Below, in pieces: positions 25,163 to 33,994 of a stretch of DNA of 64,000 bases; the stretch's first letter is position 1, and each line of letters begins with the position of its first letter. Source of the stretch: Streptomyces sp. NBC_00490. Its GTDB lineage: Bacteria; Actinomycetota; Actinomycetes; Streptomycetales; Streptomycetaceae. The stretch spans positions 5,952,001 to 6,016,000 of the forward strand of contig NZ_CP107869.1 in the NCBI RefSeq assembly GCF_036013645.1, given 5' to 3'. The notes under the pieces were generated by a model. It was not told the DNA's origin, did no database searches, and saw nothing but the letters and a program-made list of their open reading frames with translations. Made by a program: the position numbers and the translations under genes.

Positions 25163-25858
25163 GTGACCCGCGCTTCCCTGAACAAGCAGCCGCACGAAGT
25201 CGCCTCGATGTTCGACGACGTGGCGGAACGGTACGACCTGACGAACGACGTGCTGTCGCTCGGCCAGGACCGGGCGTGGCGCAAGGAGGTCGCCAAAGCG
25301 GTCGACGCCCGGCCCGCGCAGAAGATCCTGGACCTGGCGGCAGGGACGGCCACCTCGTCCCTGCCCTTCGCGCGGACCGGCGCCTACGTCGTCCCCTGCG
25401 ACTTCTCGCTGGGCATGCTCAAGGTCGGCAAGAAGAACCATCCGTGGCTGCCGCTGACGGCGGGCGACGCGACGAAGCTGCCCTTCAGGGACGACACCTT
25501 CGACGCGGTCACGATCTCCTTCGGGCTGCGCAATGTGCAGGACTTCGACGCCGGGCTGCGGGAGATGTACCGGGTGACCAAGCCCGGCGGCCGGGTCGTG
25601 ATCTGCGAGTTCTCGCACCCGACCTGGGCGCCCTTCCGCACGGTCTACACCGAGTACCTGATGCGCGCCCTGCCGCCGGTGGCCCGCGCGGTGTCCTCCA
25701 ACCCCGACGCGTACGTCTACCTCGCCGAGTCCATCCGCGCCTGGCCGGACCAGTCCGCGCTGGCCGAGCGTCTGCAGAAGGCCGGCTGGTCGAAGGTGGC
25801 GTGGCGGAACCTGACCGGCGGGATCGTGGCCCTGCACCGCGGGTTCAAGGCGGGCTGA
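25163..25858 (+). CDS. menG: Demethylmenaquinone methyltransferase
   Basis: 231 residues, GTG start. MenG/UbiE methylates demethylmenaquinone with S-adenosylmethionine in the last step of menaquinone synthesis. Visible landmarks: [20 protein letters not shown] (the UbiE N-terminal signature), motif [17 protein letters not shown] at residues 55-70, [19 protein letters not shown] and [19 protein letters not shown], then [10 protein letters not shown]. Length is typical. It lies in a menaquinone and respiratory neighbourhood with mqnC, a geranylgeranyl reductase-like gene and nuo. It converges on the PASTA gene with only 4 bases between the stops. Confidence 0.95.
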   Translation: MTRASLNKQPHEVASMFDDVAERYDLTNDVLSLGQDRAWRKEVAKAVDARPAQKILDLAAGTATSSLPFARTGAYVVPCDFSLGMLKVGKKNHPWLPLTAGDATKLPFRDDTFDAVTISFGLRNVQDFDAGLREMYRVTKPGGRVVICEFSHPTWAPFRTVYTEYLMRALPPVARAVSSNPDAYVYLAESIRAWPDQSALAERLQKAGWSKVAWRNLTGGIVALHRGFKAG

Positions 25859-25862
25859 GGGT

Positions 25863-26213
25863 TCAGGGCGGGCCGATCCCGACCGTGCAGGGGTCGCCGG
25901 GTTCGTCCAGCTCGCGCTGGAGCCCGCCGCCCGACGGGTTCGGCACGCGCGGCTCGCGCATGCCTCCGCCGCCGTCACCCGGACCGAAGTCGAACCACAC
26001 GTAGACCATCGACTCCCGCGGCACCTCGGCGCCGGGCTGCGGGTACTGGCGTACGACGTAGTCGACGACGGCGAGGTGGAAGTCCTGGCGGTCCGGCGCA
26101 TTGATGAACAGGCCCTGTGCCCTGGCCGTCTCGCGCGCGTCGACGGCCATCAGACCGACCAGACGAGGGACGCGCACTTCGGGCGTTTTGGGTGTTATTC
26201 GCACAGATGTCAC
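25863..26213 (-). CDS. Small PASTA-domain protein
   Basis: 116 residues from GTG 26213, with GGGGG upstream. One PASTA domain (about residues 12-78) reads VRVPRLVGLMAVDARETARA, FINAPDRQ, VDYVVRQYPQPGAEVPRES and MVYVWFDFGPG, with the usual V-P-x-L-x-G start and the Q-x-P-x-x-G-x-x-V turn. There is no signal peptide, membrane helix or kinase domain, so unlike StkP/PknB receptors it appears cytoplasmic. The C-terminus is Gly/Pro-rich with one Cys. Its ligand and role are unknown. Confidence 0.82.
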   Translation of the reverse strand: MTSVRITPKTPEVRVPRLVGLMAVDARETARAQGLFINAPDRQDFHLAVVDYVVRQYPQPGAEVPRESMVYVWFDFGPGDGGGGMREPRVPNPSGGGLQRELDEPGDPCTVGIGPP

Positions 26214-26297
26214 CCCCAGCGGTATGGGCAGGGTAACCGCACTGGGGCGCTACCTGGAAGCGCTGAGTGTTTTTCTGTAGCCGATTATCACTCTGCG

Positions 26298-26835
26298 TCA
26301 CAGATCAAGGCGGAAGCACAGCGCGTCCTCCGGCAGCCGCGGATGCGGGAACCTCTCCGCGAGCTTCATGCCGAGCCGCCGGGTGACCGCGACGGACCGT
26401 TCGTTGCCGGGTCTGACCAGCGCCACGACATGGGAGACGCCCGCCGCCCGCAGCCGTTCCAGCGTCATCTGCGCGGCGGCGGTGGCGTACCCCTTGCCCC
26501 AGTGCGCCCGCCCGAGCCGCCAGCCGATCTCGATCTCCCCCTTGGGCCCCAGTCCTGCGGCCACGGCTGGGCGCCGGTGCTGTGCCTTCTGGGGGGATAC
26601 CCCCCAGACCCCCCGCGATGACCTGCCCGTTCTCATCGACCATGGTCCACAGACAGAACCCCCGCTCGGCGTCGTGCCGACGCTGGCGGGCGGTGAGTTC
26701 CTCGTAGACGGACAGCTCCGCCGACCTGCCTCCGTGGAACTCCATGACGTCCCGGTCGTCGAAGATCCGGTGCCAGGCGACGGCGTCCTCGTCGGTGGGG
26801 ACGCGCAGCCTTACTACGGGGAGAGCTCGGTTCAC
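26298..26835 (-). pseudogene. Frameshifted GNAT N-acetyltransferase gene
   Basis: From GTG 26835 the first part reads LPVVRLRVPTDEDAVAWHRI, DRDVMEFHGG and CLWTMVDENGQVIAG, the N-terminal half of a RimJ/RimL-type acetyltransferase. The C-terminal half (GPKGEIEIGWRLGRAHWGKG, YATAAAQMTLERLRAAGVSH, NERSVAVTRRLGMKLAERFP) is in a different frame and ends at 26298. Between them lies a GC-rich insertion with a perfect hairpin at 26588-26608. Both halves are well conserved, so the break is probably recent. As written the gene cannot make a full acetyltransferase; a sequencing slip in the G/C runs is the alternative. Confidence 0.78.
26588..26608. repeat. Palindromic element TCTGGGGGG-ATA-CCCCCCAGA
   Basis: Perfect 9-base arms with a 3-base loop, inside the broken GNAT gene. 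Similar GGTCTGGGGG...CCCCCAGA hairpins recur in Streptomyces intergenic regions, where they act as terminators or mobile palindromic repeats. Its position within a coding region at the frame break points to insertion. Confidence 0.8.
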
Positions 26836-26932
26836 GGGGCAGCCCTTCAGCCGGGTGATCAATCGTGCTGAATAGACTGCCCATGTCCAGTGCCGGTCGG
26901 CACGCAGATTGCGAACCAGGGGAGATCCCGCC

Positions 26933-28231
26933 GTGACAGCCGTGACTGAGCCCCTCTCCGAAAACACCGCCGATGTCATCGTCGTCGGCGCGGGGCCGGC
27001 CGGCTCCACGACCGCGTACTACCTCGCCAAGGCCGGACTCGACGTGCTTCTCCTGGAGAAGACGGCGTTCCCGCGCGAGAAGGTCTGCGGCGACGGCCTC
27101 ACCCCGCGAGCCACCAAACAGCTGGTGGCCATGGGCATCGACATCTCCGAGGAAGCGGGCTGGCTGCGCAACAAGGGCCTGCGCATCATCGGCGGCGGCG
27201 TCCGCCTCCAGCTGGACTGGCCGGAACTCGCGTCCTTCCCGGACTACGGCCTCGTCCGCAAACGCGACGACTTCGACGAGCAACTCGCCCGCCAGGCGCA
27301 GAAGGCGGGCGCCCGGCTCTACGAGCGCTGCAACGTCGGCGCCCCGATCATCGACGACCGCACCGGCCGCATCACCGGCGTGCACGCCAAGCTCGGCGAC
27401 ACCGGCGAGAAGCGGGAAGTCACCTTCCACGCGCCGCTCGTGGTCGCGGCCGACGGCAACTCCACCCGGCTGTCCCTGGCGATGGGCCTGCACCGCCGCG
27501 AGGACCGTCCGATGGGCGTCGCCGTCCGCACGTACTTCGAGTCGCCGCGCCACGAGGACGACTACCTGGAGTCCTGGCTGGAGCTGTGGGACCGCCGTGG
27601 TCCCGAGCCCCGGCTGCTGCCGGGCTACGGCTGGATCTTCGGCATGGGTGACGGCACCTCCAACGTCGGCCTCGGCGTGCTCAACACCTCCGACTCCTTC
27701 AAGGAGCTCGACTGGCGCGAGGTGCTGAAGGCCTGGTGCGCGTCGATGCCGGAGGAGTGGGGCTACACGCCGGAGAACATGACGGGCCCGATCCGCGGCG
27801 CCGCCCTGCCGATGGCCTTCAACCGCCAGCCGCACTACACCAAGGGCCTGCTTCTGGTCGGCGACGCCGGCGGCATGGTGAACCCCTTCAACGGCGAGGG
27901 CATCGCCTACGCCATGGAGTCCGGCAACATCGCCGCCGACGTCATCGTCCAGGCCCACGCCCGGGCGACGCCGGCCCAGCGGGAGATCGCGCTCCAGCGC
28001 TACCCGCAGGTCCTCAAGGACACCTACGGCGGCTACTACACGCTGGGCCGTGCCTTCGTGAAGCTCATCGGCAACCCGAAGGTCATGAAGATCGCGGCCC
28101 AGCGCGGCCTGACCCACCCCCTGTTGATGAAGTTCACCCTGAAGATGCTGGCCAACCTCACCGACCCCTCGGGCGGCGACGCGATGGACCGCATCATCAA
28201 CGGGCTGAGCAAGGTGGCCCCCAAGGCGTGA
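26933..28231 (+). CDS. Geranylgeranyl reductase-family FAD enzyme (menaquinone side-chain reductase-like)
   Basis: 432 residues from GTG 26933, with AGGGGAGA about 8 bases upstream. The dinucleotide-binding motif VIVVGAGPAGSTTAYYLAKA starts at about residue 15; EKTAFPREKVCGDGLTPRA follows, the Cys-Gly-Asp-Gly signature of the geranylgeranyl reductase family, and LLLVGDAGGMVNPFNGEGIA is the second FAD motif. Family members reduce double bonds of isoprenoid chains: archaeal lipids, chlorophyll phytyl chains, or the menaquinone side chain (MenJ of mycobacteria). Streptomyces make partly saturated menaquinone MK-9(H4-H8), and menG and nuo are adjacent, so menaquinone is the likely substrate. Confidence 0.88.
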   Translation: MTAVTEPLSENTADVIVVGAGPAGSTTAYYLAKAGLDVLLLEKTAFPREKVCGDGLTPRATKQLVAMGIDISEEAGWLRNKGLRIIGGGVRLQLDWPELASFPDYGLVRKRDDFDEQLARQAQKAGARLYERCNVGAPIIDDRTGRITGVHAKLGDTGEKREVTFHAPLVVAADGNSTRLSLAMGLHRREDRPMGVAVRTYFESPRHEDDYLESWLELWDRRGPEPRLLPGYGWIFGMGDGTSNVGLGVLNTSDSFKELDWREVLKAWCASMPEEWGYTPENMTGPIRGAALPMAFNRQPHYTKGLLLVGDAGGMVNPFNGEGIAYAMESGNIAADVIVQAHARATPAQREIALQRYPQVLKDTYGGYYTLGRAFVKLIGNPKVMKIAAQRGLTHPLLMKFTLKMLANLTDPSGGDAMDRIINGLSKVAPKA

Positions 28232-28598
28232 ACCAGGCGGTGCGCCTCGACGGTGGCGGCCCGGCGTGCGGAGTCCTCCTCGCGCTGGGCCGCCACCTGT
28301 CGTAGGGCGCGGATGACCGCGACTCGGCCCGGCCGGGCGGCTCGGCCGGTCCTCGGACCCGGCTGTGACGGGTCTGGGCGGCCCTGAGCCGGGGGACCGC
28401 GGGCAACTCCTCATCCACCCCGCGGGCGCGCTCCGCAGCCGCCCCACGGCCCGCACAAAGGCGTCGGCGAGTCAGCGCGGCGGCCGGCCGGCCGTCAACG
28501 CGCTGCCCAATGTGGACAATCCGGGGGAAAAGGCGGAAGGGCCGCTGCCCCCGAGCGGCTGCGGCCCTTCCGACGTTCGTGACGCGTGTGCGTGCTCG
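28232..28598. other. Convergent intergenic region (367 bases)
   Basis: Lies between the reductase gene and the NlpC/P60 gene. Apart from the terminator hairpin at 28534-28572 nothing was recognised; short open frames here have no ribosome site or family likeness. Confidence 0.5.
28534..28572. terminator. Hairpin terminator for the NlpC/P60 gene and possibly the reductase gene
   Basis: CGGAAGGGCCGC (28534-28545) pairs perfectly with GCGGCCCTTCCG (28561-28572), with a 15-base loop. It lies 27 bases past the end of the minus-strand NlpC/P60 gene and can also stop transcription from the left. Confidence 0.8.
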
Positions 28599-29390
28599 TC
28601 AGAGTACGCGCACCGCGCCCGACGCCGGATATCCGGACAGGTCCTGAATGACGACACCCTTGGAGGGGTTGGCCGCGTCCAGGTACTGGCCGTTACCGAT
28701 GTAGACGCCCACGTGGTAGGCGGAACCCTTGCCGCCCCAGTAGAGGATGTCGCCGACCTGGATCTGCGACAGCGGGATGTCGGTGCCCTGCATCGACTGG
28801 TCCTGCGAGACCCGCGGCAGCTCGACGCCGACCTGGTTGAACGCGGCCTGGACCAGGCTGGAGCAGTCCCACGCGTTGGGCCCGGTGGCGCCCATGACGT
28901 AGGCGTCGCCCACCTGTGCCTTGAGGAAGGCGATGACGGTCGCGACGCTGCCGCTGGCGGGCGCCGAGGCGGTCGTGGTGGTGGAGAGGGTGGTCCGCTC
29001 CGAGGAACGCGAGACGGCGGCCTCCGCGGCGGCCTTGCGGGCCTCCTCCGCCTTCTTCTTGGCCTCGGCCTTCTTCTTCGCCTCGGCGAGATCCTTCTTG
29101 GCCTCCTTGGCGGCAGCGGCGGCGGCCGCGTCGCGCTCGGCCTGGAGCTCGTAGTTCGCGGCCGCCTGCTGCGTGGCGTCCGCGGACTCGGCGACCTGGA
29201 CGGCCAGGTCGGCCGTGAGGGTGGGCAGTTCGAGGGTCTGCGTCACCGGCTCGGCGGCGCTCGCCGAAGCCGACGCGCCCGCCGCTGCCATGCTGAGGAC
29301 GCCACCGGCGACGCCGGCGCGCATCGCCATGGATGTCGTCGCGCTGCGGCGCGGCTTCCGGTGGCTACGTATGTGAGCGGTGTGGGACAT
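28599..29390 (-). CDS. Secreted NlpC/P60 (C40) peptidoglycan endopeptidase
   Basis: 263 residues from ATG 29390; a longer in-frame start at 29447 is possible. The signal peptide has a long basic n-region (HIRSHRKPRRSATT) and ends near ASAAEP. A helical, Lys/Ala/Glu-rich coiled coil (about 75-150; KKAEAKKKAEEARKAAAEAA) precedes the NlpC/P60 domain, with the catalytic Cys in NAWDCSSLVQAAF, His in SAYHVGVYIGNGQYLDA and a polar third residue after it. Such enzymes cut D-Glu/meso-diaminopimelate bonds in stem peptides and act in growth and spore germination. The gene stands alone, divergent from nuoA. No c-di-AMP riboswitch was found in its leader. Confidence 0.9.
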   Translation of the reverse strand: MSHTAHIRSHRKPRRSATTSMAMRAGVAGGVLSMAAAGASASASAAEPVTQTLELPTLTADLAVQVAESADATQQAAANYELQAERDAAAAAAAKEAKKDLAEAKKKAEAKKKAEEARKAAAEAAVSRSSERTTLSTTTTASAPASGSVATVIAFLKAQVGDAYVMGATGPNAWDCSSLVQAAFNQVGVELPRVSQDQSMQGTDIPLSQIQVGDILYWGGKGSAYHVGVYIGNGQYLDAANPSKGVVIQDLSGYPASGAVRVL

Positions 29391-30134
29391 GAGACCAAGC
29401 GGTATCAGGGGCTCCTCCATACCTTCAAGAAACGTGTGCTGCGCCACAGTTGTTCAATGGGTGCCCAGAATTCCCGGTGCACCGCCCTTTATTGACGCCG
29501 TAACGGACATTGCGGACGCGACCCAACACGGCCTTGATCACGTACTTTCATGTTTACGTCCGAATTGCCCCGCGCCTACCACCGGTTGGGACAAGTGGCC
29601 AAGCCCGGTTCTCGGAGGCCTCTCGCCGATGTGGCGGAGGTCACGCAACGGTTACAGCGGCGGCTGCGTCTCGCGCACACATCACGCCCTCATCCGCTCG
29701 TGAATGTGTGCACGCGTCCACACGGCGCCTCGCGACTCCTCCTGATGTGTGAACGCGGCTCACTATCAAGCGGTCGAGTCCAGCGCCAATTTGCATGCAA
29801 GAGAACTCTCTTGATATGGAGACGCCTACTCTCAGCTGCGCCGACGAGCCAGAATGTCACCTCTGGTGATCACTCGGACGCTTCGCGTACGAAGATCACC
29901 GCTCATCCGACTTCATGATCCTTCGTCAGGTGGTGGAGATCACAAAGCTTGTGCAATACCCCGTGTCGCAGATCACAGACCGGCGGGCATAAGATGCGGG
30001 TCAGTTGGGCTTGTGACCTGCTTCACATGTTCGCGATCTTCGCCGGGACGGGCGGGACTTGCGGGACGGGTGGGGCGGCAGCGAACTCAACGCCATCGCC
30101 AGCAGTCAGTGCCGACTGAGAGGAGCGAGGAGCG
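29391..30134. other. Long divergent intergenic region (744 bases) ahead of nuoA
   Basis: No gene could be supported. The nuo-proximal 200 bases hold regulatory signals: an imperfect palindrome CACAAAGCTTGTG (29941-29953), TAAGAT near 29990 as a possible -10, and a Rex-type operator at 30012-30027. The NlpC/P60-proximal 450 bases are less GC-rich than the genes and show no recognised element. Confidence 0.5.
30012..30027. promoter_or_regulatory. Rex operator-like site upstream of nuoA
   Basis: TGTGACCTGCTTCACA matches the Streptomyces Rex operator TGTGAACGCGTTCACA at both conserved arms (TGTGA and TCACA). Rex senses the NADH/NAD+ ratio and is known to repress cydABCD and nuo in S. coelicolor. 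The site lies about 110 bases before the nuoA start, just past the likely -10, so binding would block transcription. Confidence 0.78.
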
Positions 30135-30494
30135 GTGAACGCGTATGCGCCCATCCTCGTACTGGGAGCCCTCGGGGCAGGCTTTGCGATCTTCTCCGTG
30201 GTCATGGCCACGCTGATCGGTCCGAAGCGGTACAACCGGGCCAGGCTCGACGCCTACGAATGCGGGGTCGAGCCGACCCCCACGCCGGCCGGCGGCGGGC
30301 GCTTCCCCATCAAGTACTACCTGACGGCGATGCTCTTCATCGTCTTCGACATCGAGATCGTCTTCCTCTACCCCTGGGCCGTCACCTTCGACGCCCTGGG
30401 TGTTTTCGGGCTCGTGGAGATGCTGCTCTTCGTGCTCACCGTCTTCGTTGCGTACGCGTACGTGTGGCGGCGCGGCGGCCTGGAATGGGACTGA
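30135..30494 (+). CDS. nuoA: NADH-quinone oxidoreductase subunit A
   Basis: 119 residues, GTG start with GAGGAGC upstream. Small membrane subunit of complex I with three helices. Landmarks: [20 protein letters not shown] with the conserved Cys-Gly-Val-Glu-Pro loop near the quinone channel, [20 protein letters not shown] with the acidic residues of the second helix, and [10 protein letters not shown]. First gene of the nuoA-N operon, whose promoter region carries a Rex-like operator. Confidence 0.95.
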   Translation: MNAYAPILVLGALGAGFAIFSVVMATLIGPKRYNRARLDAYECGVEPTPTPAGGGRFPIKYYLTAMLFIVFDIEIVFLYPWAVTFDALGVFGLVEMLLFVLTVFVAYAYVWRRGGLEWD

Positions 30495-30508
30495 GAGGCC
30501 TCTAACTC

Positions 30509-31063
30509 ATGGGACTCGAAGAAAAGCTGCCGAGCGGCTTCCTGCTGACCACCGTCGAGCAGGCCGCGGGCTGGGTGCGCAAGGCGTCCGTCTTCCCCGC
30601 CACCTTCGGCCTCGCCTGCTGTGCCATCGAGATGATGACCACCGGCGCCGGACGCTACGACCTGGCCCGCTTCGGTATGGAGGTCTTCCGCGGCTCACCC
30701 CGCCAGGCCGACCTCATGATCGTCGCCGGCCGGGTCAGCCAGAAGATGGCCCCGGTCGTCCGGCAGGTCTACGACCAGATGGCGAACCCGAAGTGGGTCA
30801 TCTCCATGGGGGTCTGCGCGTCCTCGGGCGGCATGTTCAACAACTACGCGGTCGTCCAGGGCGTCGACCACATCCTCCCCGTCGACATCTACCTCCCGGG
30901 CTGCCCGCCACGGCCCGAGATGCTGCTGGACGCCATCCTCAAGCTCCACGAGAAGATCCAGGGCTCCAAGCTCGGCGTGAACGCCGAGGAGGCGGCCCGC
31001 GAGGCGGAGGAAGCGGCGCTCAAGGCCCTGCCCACCATCGAGATGAAGGGGCTGCTGCGGTGA
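30509..31063 (+). CDS. nuoB: NADH-quinone oxidoreductase subunit B
   Basis: 184 residues. It carries the terminal 4Fe-4S cluster N2, which passes electrons to the quinone. The four ligands are visible: tandem Cys37-Cys38 in [11 protein letters not shown], Cys103 in [10 protein letters not shown] and Cys132 in [12 protein letters not shown]. The C-terminal 30 residues are a charged helix ([18 protein letters not shown]). It overlaps nuoC by 4 bases (GTGA), implying coupled translation. Confidence 0.96.
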   Translation: MGLEEKLPSGFLLTTVEQAAGWVRKASVFPATFGLACCAIEMMTTGAGRYDLARFGMEVFRGSPRQADLMIVAGRVSQKMAPVVRQVYDQMANPKWVISMGVCASSGGMFNNYAVVQGVDHILPVDIYLPGCPPRPEMLLDAILKLHEKIQGSKLGVNAEEAAREAEEAALKALPTIEMKGLLR

Positions 31064-31806
31064 GCGACGCGAACGGCGCTGGCGACGGCGCGAACCCCGA
31101 GAAGGACCTCAGCGGCCAGAACCTCCCCGGCCAGCGCGGCCAGGGCGGCGAGGAGATCCGCGTCCAGCGCGGCATGTTCGGCGCCGACAGCGGCGGCGAC
31201 ACCTCCGGCTACGGCGGCCTGGTGCGCTCGGTCCGGCTGCCGGGCCCCGCGGCCCGCCCCTACGGCGGCTGGTTCGACGAGGTCGCCGACGAACTCGAGG
31301 GAGCACTGGAGGAGCAGGGACTCCTGCCCGACAACGCCATCGAGAAGACGGTCGTCGACCGCGACGAGCTCACCTTCCACATCGAGCGCGAGCACCTGCT
31401 GCGCGTCGCCCGCACCCTGCGCGACGACCCGGCCCTGCGCTTCGAGCTCTGTACCGGCGTCAGCGGGGTGCACTACCCGCACGACAAGGGCCGCGAGCTG
31501 CACGCGGTGTACCACCTGCGCTCGCTCACCCACAACCGGCTGATCCGCCTCGAGGTCAGCGCCCCGGACGCCGATCCGAAGATCCCGTCCCTGGTCTCCG
31601 TCTATCCGACCAACGACTGGCACGAGCGTGAGACCTACGACTTCTTCGGGATCGTCTTCGACGGTCACCCGGCCCTGACGCGGATCATGATGCCGGACGA
31701 CTGGCAGGGCCACCCGCAGCGCAAGGACTACCCCCTCGGCGGCATCCCCGTCGAGTACAAGGGCGCCCAGATCCCGGCTCCGGACCAGCGGAGGTCGTAC
31801 TCGTGA
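31060..31806 (+). CDS. nuoC: NADH-quinone oxidoreductase subunit C
   Basis: 248 residues from GTG 31060. Peripheral-arm subunit that packs against NuoD. The first 60 residues are a Gly/Asn/Gln-rich extension ([20 protein letters not shown]). The 30-kDa family domain reads [39 protein letters not shown], and the signature [20 protein letters not shown] then [19 protein letters not shown]. It is separate from nuoD, unlike the fused NuoCD of E. coli. Overlaps nuoD by 4 bases. Confidence 0.95.
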   Translation: MSDANGAGDGANPEKDLSGQNLPGQRGQGGEEIRVQRGMFGADSGGDTSGYGGLVRSVRLPGPAARPYGGWFDEVADELEGALEEQGLLPDNAIEKTVVDRDELTFHIEREHLLRVARTLRDDPALRFELCTGVSGVHYPHDKGRELHAVYHLRSLTHNRLIRLEVSAPDADPKIPSLVSVYPTNDWHERETYDFFGIVFDGHPALTRIMMPDDWQGHPQRKDYPLGGIPVEYKGAQIPAPDQRRSYS

Positions 31807-33125
31807 GCACGCAGTCAGCATCAGCCCGGGAGACCACCGAGGGCACCGTCTACACGGTCACCGGTGGCGACTGGGACGAGGTCGTCCAGTCCGCGGCCCG
31901 CGCCGACGACGAGCGCATCGTCGTCAACATGGGCCCCCAGCACCCGTCCACGCACGGAGTGCTCCGCCTGATCCTGGAGATCGACGGCGAGACGGTCACC
32001 GAGGCCCGCTGCGGCATCGGCTACCTCCACACCGGCATCGAGAAGAACCTCGAGTACCGCACGTGGACGCAGGGCACCACGTTCGTGACGCGCATGGACT
32101 ACCTGACGTCCTTCTTCAACGAGGCCGCCTACTGTCTCGCCGTCGAGAAACTCCTCGGCATCGAGGACCAGATCACCGAGCGGGCCAAGATCATCCGGGT
32201 GCTCCTGATGGAGCTGAACCGGCTCTCCTCGCACCTGGTGTGCATCGCCACCGGCGGCATGGAACTCGGCGCCACCACGATCATGATCTACGGATTCCGT
32301 GATCGTGAAATGATTCTCGACATCTACGAGCTCATCACGGGCCTGCGGATGAACCACGCGTTCATCCGCCCCGGCGGACTCGCGCAGGACCTGCCGCCCG
32401 GCGCGGTGGACCACATCCGCGAGTTCGTGAAGAAGATGAGGAAGAACCTCCCGGAGTACGACAAGCTCGCCACCGGGAACCCCATCTTCAAGGCCCGTAT
32501 GCAGGACATCGGCTATCTCGACCTGGCCGGCTGCATGGCCCTCGGCATCACCGGCCCGATCCTGCGCTCCACCGGTCTGCCGTTCGACCTGCGCAAGGCA
32601 CAGCCGTACTCCGGTTACGAGACCTACGACTTCGACGTCGCGACCGCCGACACCTGCGACTCCTACGGCCGCTTCCTGATCCGCCTCGAGGAGATGCGCC
32701 AGTCCCTCAGGATCATCGAGCAGTGCCTGGACCGGCTCCAGCCCGGCCCGGTCATGGTCGCCGACAAGAAGATCGCCTGGCCCGCCCAGCTCGCCCTGGG
32801 CCCCGACGGGCTCGGCAACTCCCTCGACCACATCAAGAAGATCATGGGCACCTCCATGGAGGCCCTGATCCACCACTTCAAGCTGGTCACCGAGGGCTTC
32901 CGGGTCCCGCCGGGGCAGGCGTACGTGGCCGTCGAGTCGCCCAAGGGCGAACTCGGGGTGCACGCCGTGTCCGACGGCGGCACCCGCCCCTACCGGGTCC
33001 ACTTCCGCGAGCCGTCCTTCACCAACCTTCAGTCCATGGCGGCGATGTGTGAGGGCGGCCAGGTCGCCGACGTCATCGTCGCCGTCGCGTCCATCGACCC
33101 CGTGATGGGAGGCGTCGACCGGTGA
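31803..33125 (+). CDS. nuoD: NADH-quinone oxidoreductase subunit D
   Basis: 440 residues from GTG 31803. The 49-kDa subunit forms the quinone pocket with NuoB. Landmarks: [20 protein letters not shown] with the conserved His of the HPSTHG loop, [39 protein letters not shown] with the quinone-contact Tyr, [17 protein letters not shown] and, at the C-terminus, [17 protein letters not shown], the family ending. A 30-residue N-terminal extension contains [12 protein letters not shown]. Overlaps nuoE by 4 bases. Confidence 0.96.
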   Translation: MSTQSASARETTEGTVYTVTGGDWDEVVQSAARADDERIVVNMGPQHPSTHGVLRLILEIDGETVTEARCGIGYLHTGIEKNLEYRTWTQGTTFVTRMDYLTSFFNEAAYCLAVEKLLGIEDQITERAKIIRVLLMELNRLSSHLVCIATGGMELGATTIMIYGFRDREMILDIYELITGLRMNHAFIRPGGLAQDLPPGAVDHIREFVKKMRKNLPEYDKLATGNPIFKARMQDIGYLDLAGCMALGITGPILRSTGLPFDLRKAQPYSGYETYDFDVATADTCDSYGRFLIRLEEMRQSLRIIEQCLDRLQPGPVMVADKKIAWPAQLALGPDGLGNSLDHIKKIMGTSMEALIHHFKLVTEGFRVPPGQAYVAVESPKGELGVHAVSDGGTRPYRVHFREPSFTNLQSMAAMCEGGQVADVIVAVASIDPVMGGVDR

Positions 33126-33994
33126 CCACCTCTTCTTCCGAGCAGGGCGTCAGCCTGGGCATGCCCGAACTGCCCGCGCCCGCCTACCCGGACGACGTTC
33201 GAGCCCGGCTGGAGGCGGACGCGCGCGAGGTCATCGCCCGCTACCCCGACTCCCGGTCCGCGCTCCTGCCGCTGCTGCATCTCGTGCAGTCGGAGGAGGG
33301 CCATGTCACGCGCACCGGGATGCGGTTCTGCGCGGACGTGCTGGGCCTGACCACCGCCGAGGTCACCGCGGTCGCCACCTTCTACACCATGTACCGGCGC
33401 AGGCCGAGCGGTGACTACCAGGTGGGCGTCTGCACCAACACCCTGTGCGCGGTGATGGGCGGTGACGCGATCTTCGAGGAGCTCCAGGAGCACCTCGGCG
33501 TCGGCAACGGCGAGACCACCGAGGACGGCAAGGTCACGCTGGAGCACATCGAGTGCAACGCGGCCTGCGACTTCGCGCCCGTCGTGATGGTCAACTGGGA
33601 GTTCTTCGACAACCAGACCCCCTCCAGCGCCAAACGCCTCGTCGACGACCTGCGCGCGGGCCGGACCGTCGAGCCCACGCGCGGGGCGCCGCTGTGCACC
33701 TTCAAGGAGACCGCGCGGATCCTCGCCGGCTTCCCCGACGAGCGGCCAGGAGCCGTCGAGGCGAGCGGCGGCGCGGGACCCGCGTCACTGGTGGGCCTCC
33801 GCCTGGCCAGAGGAGAGGCCGCACCCGCGCGCGTGGTCCACCCGCGTGACGGCGGCCCGCACGACGAACCGCACGACAGGGCCGTACACGACCCGTCACC
33901 GACACAGCACCTGAGCTCGCACGACGCGCCTCAGGACACGTCGGCCTCCGACCCGGCCCACCCGGCAGGGCCTACCGCCGAGGAGGGGGAGTGA
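33122..33994 (+). CDS. nuoE: NADH-quinone oxidoreductase subunit E with His-rich tail
   Basis: 290 residues from GTG 33122, against about 160-240 for most NuoE. Residues 20-200 are the thioredoxin-like 2Fe-2S domain: [18 protein letters not shown], then [14 protein letters not shown], and cluster N1a ligands in [12 protein letters not shown] (Cys-x4-Cys) and [15 protein letters not shown] (Cys-x3-Cys). The last 80 residues are a low-complexity tail rich in His, Asp and Pro ([29 protein letters not shown]). The tail could bind metal or be a disordered linker; no role is known. Overlaps nuoF. Confidence 0.94.
   Translation: MTTSSSEQGVSLGMPELPAPAYPDDVRARLEADAREVIARYPDSRSALLPLLHLVQSEEGHVTRTGMRFCADVLGLTTAEVTAVATFYTMYRRRPSGDYQVGVCTNTLCAVMGGDAIFEELQEHLGVGNGETTEDGKVTLEHIECNAACDFAPVVMVNWEFFDNQTPSSAKRLVDDLRAGRTVEPTRGAPLCTFKETARILAGFPDERPGAVEASGGAGPASLVGLRLARGEAAPARVVHPRDGGPHDEPHDRAVHDPSPTQHLSSHDAPQDTSASDPAHPAGPTAEEGE

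Noticed and set aside
28365..29495. Plus-strand open frame across the NlpC/P60 gene
   Set aside because: Antisense of a clear secreted hydrolase with signal peptide and catalytic motif.
29391..29850. Possible c-di-AMP riboswitch in the leader of the NlpC/P60 gene
   Set aside because: Searched for the GACAGCTnACC and GGGGGAACC blocks found at 62.7 kb; none present on the relevant strand.
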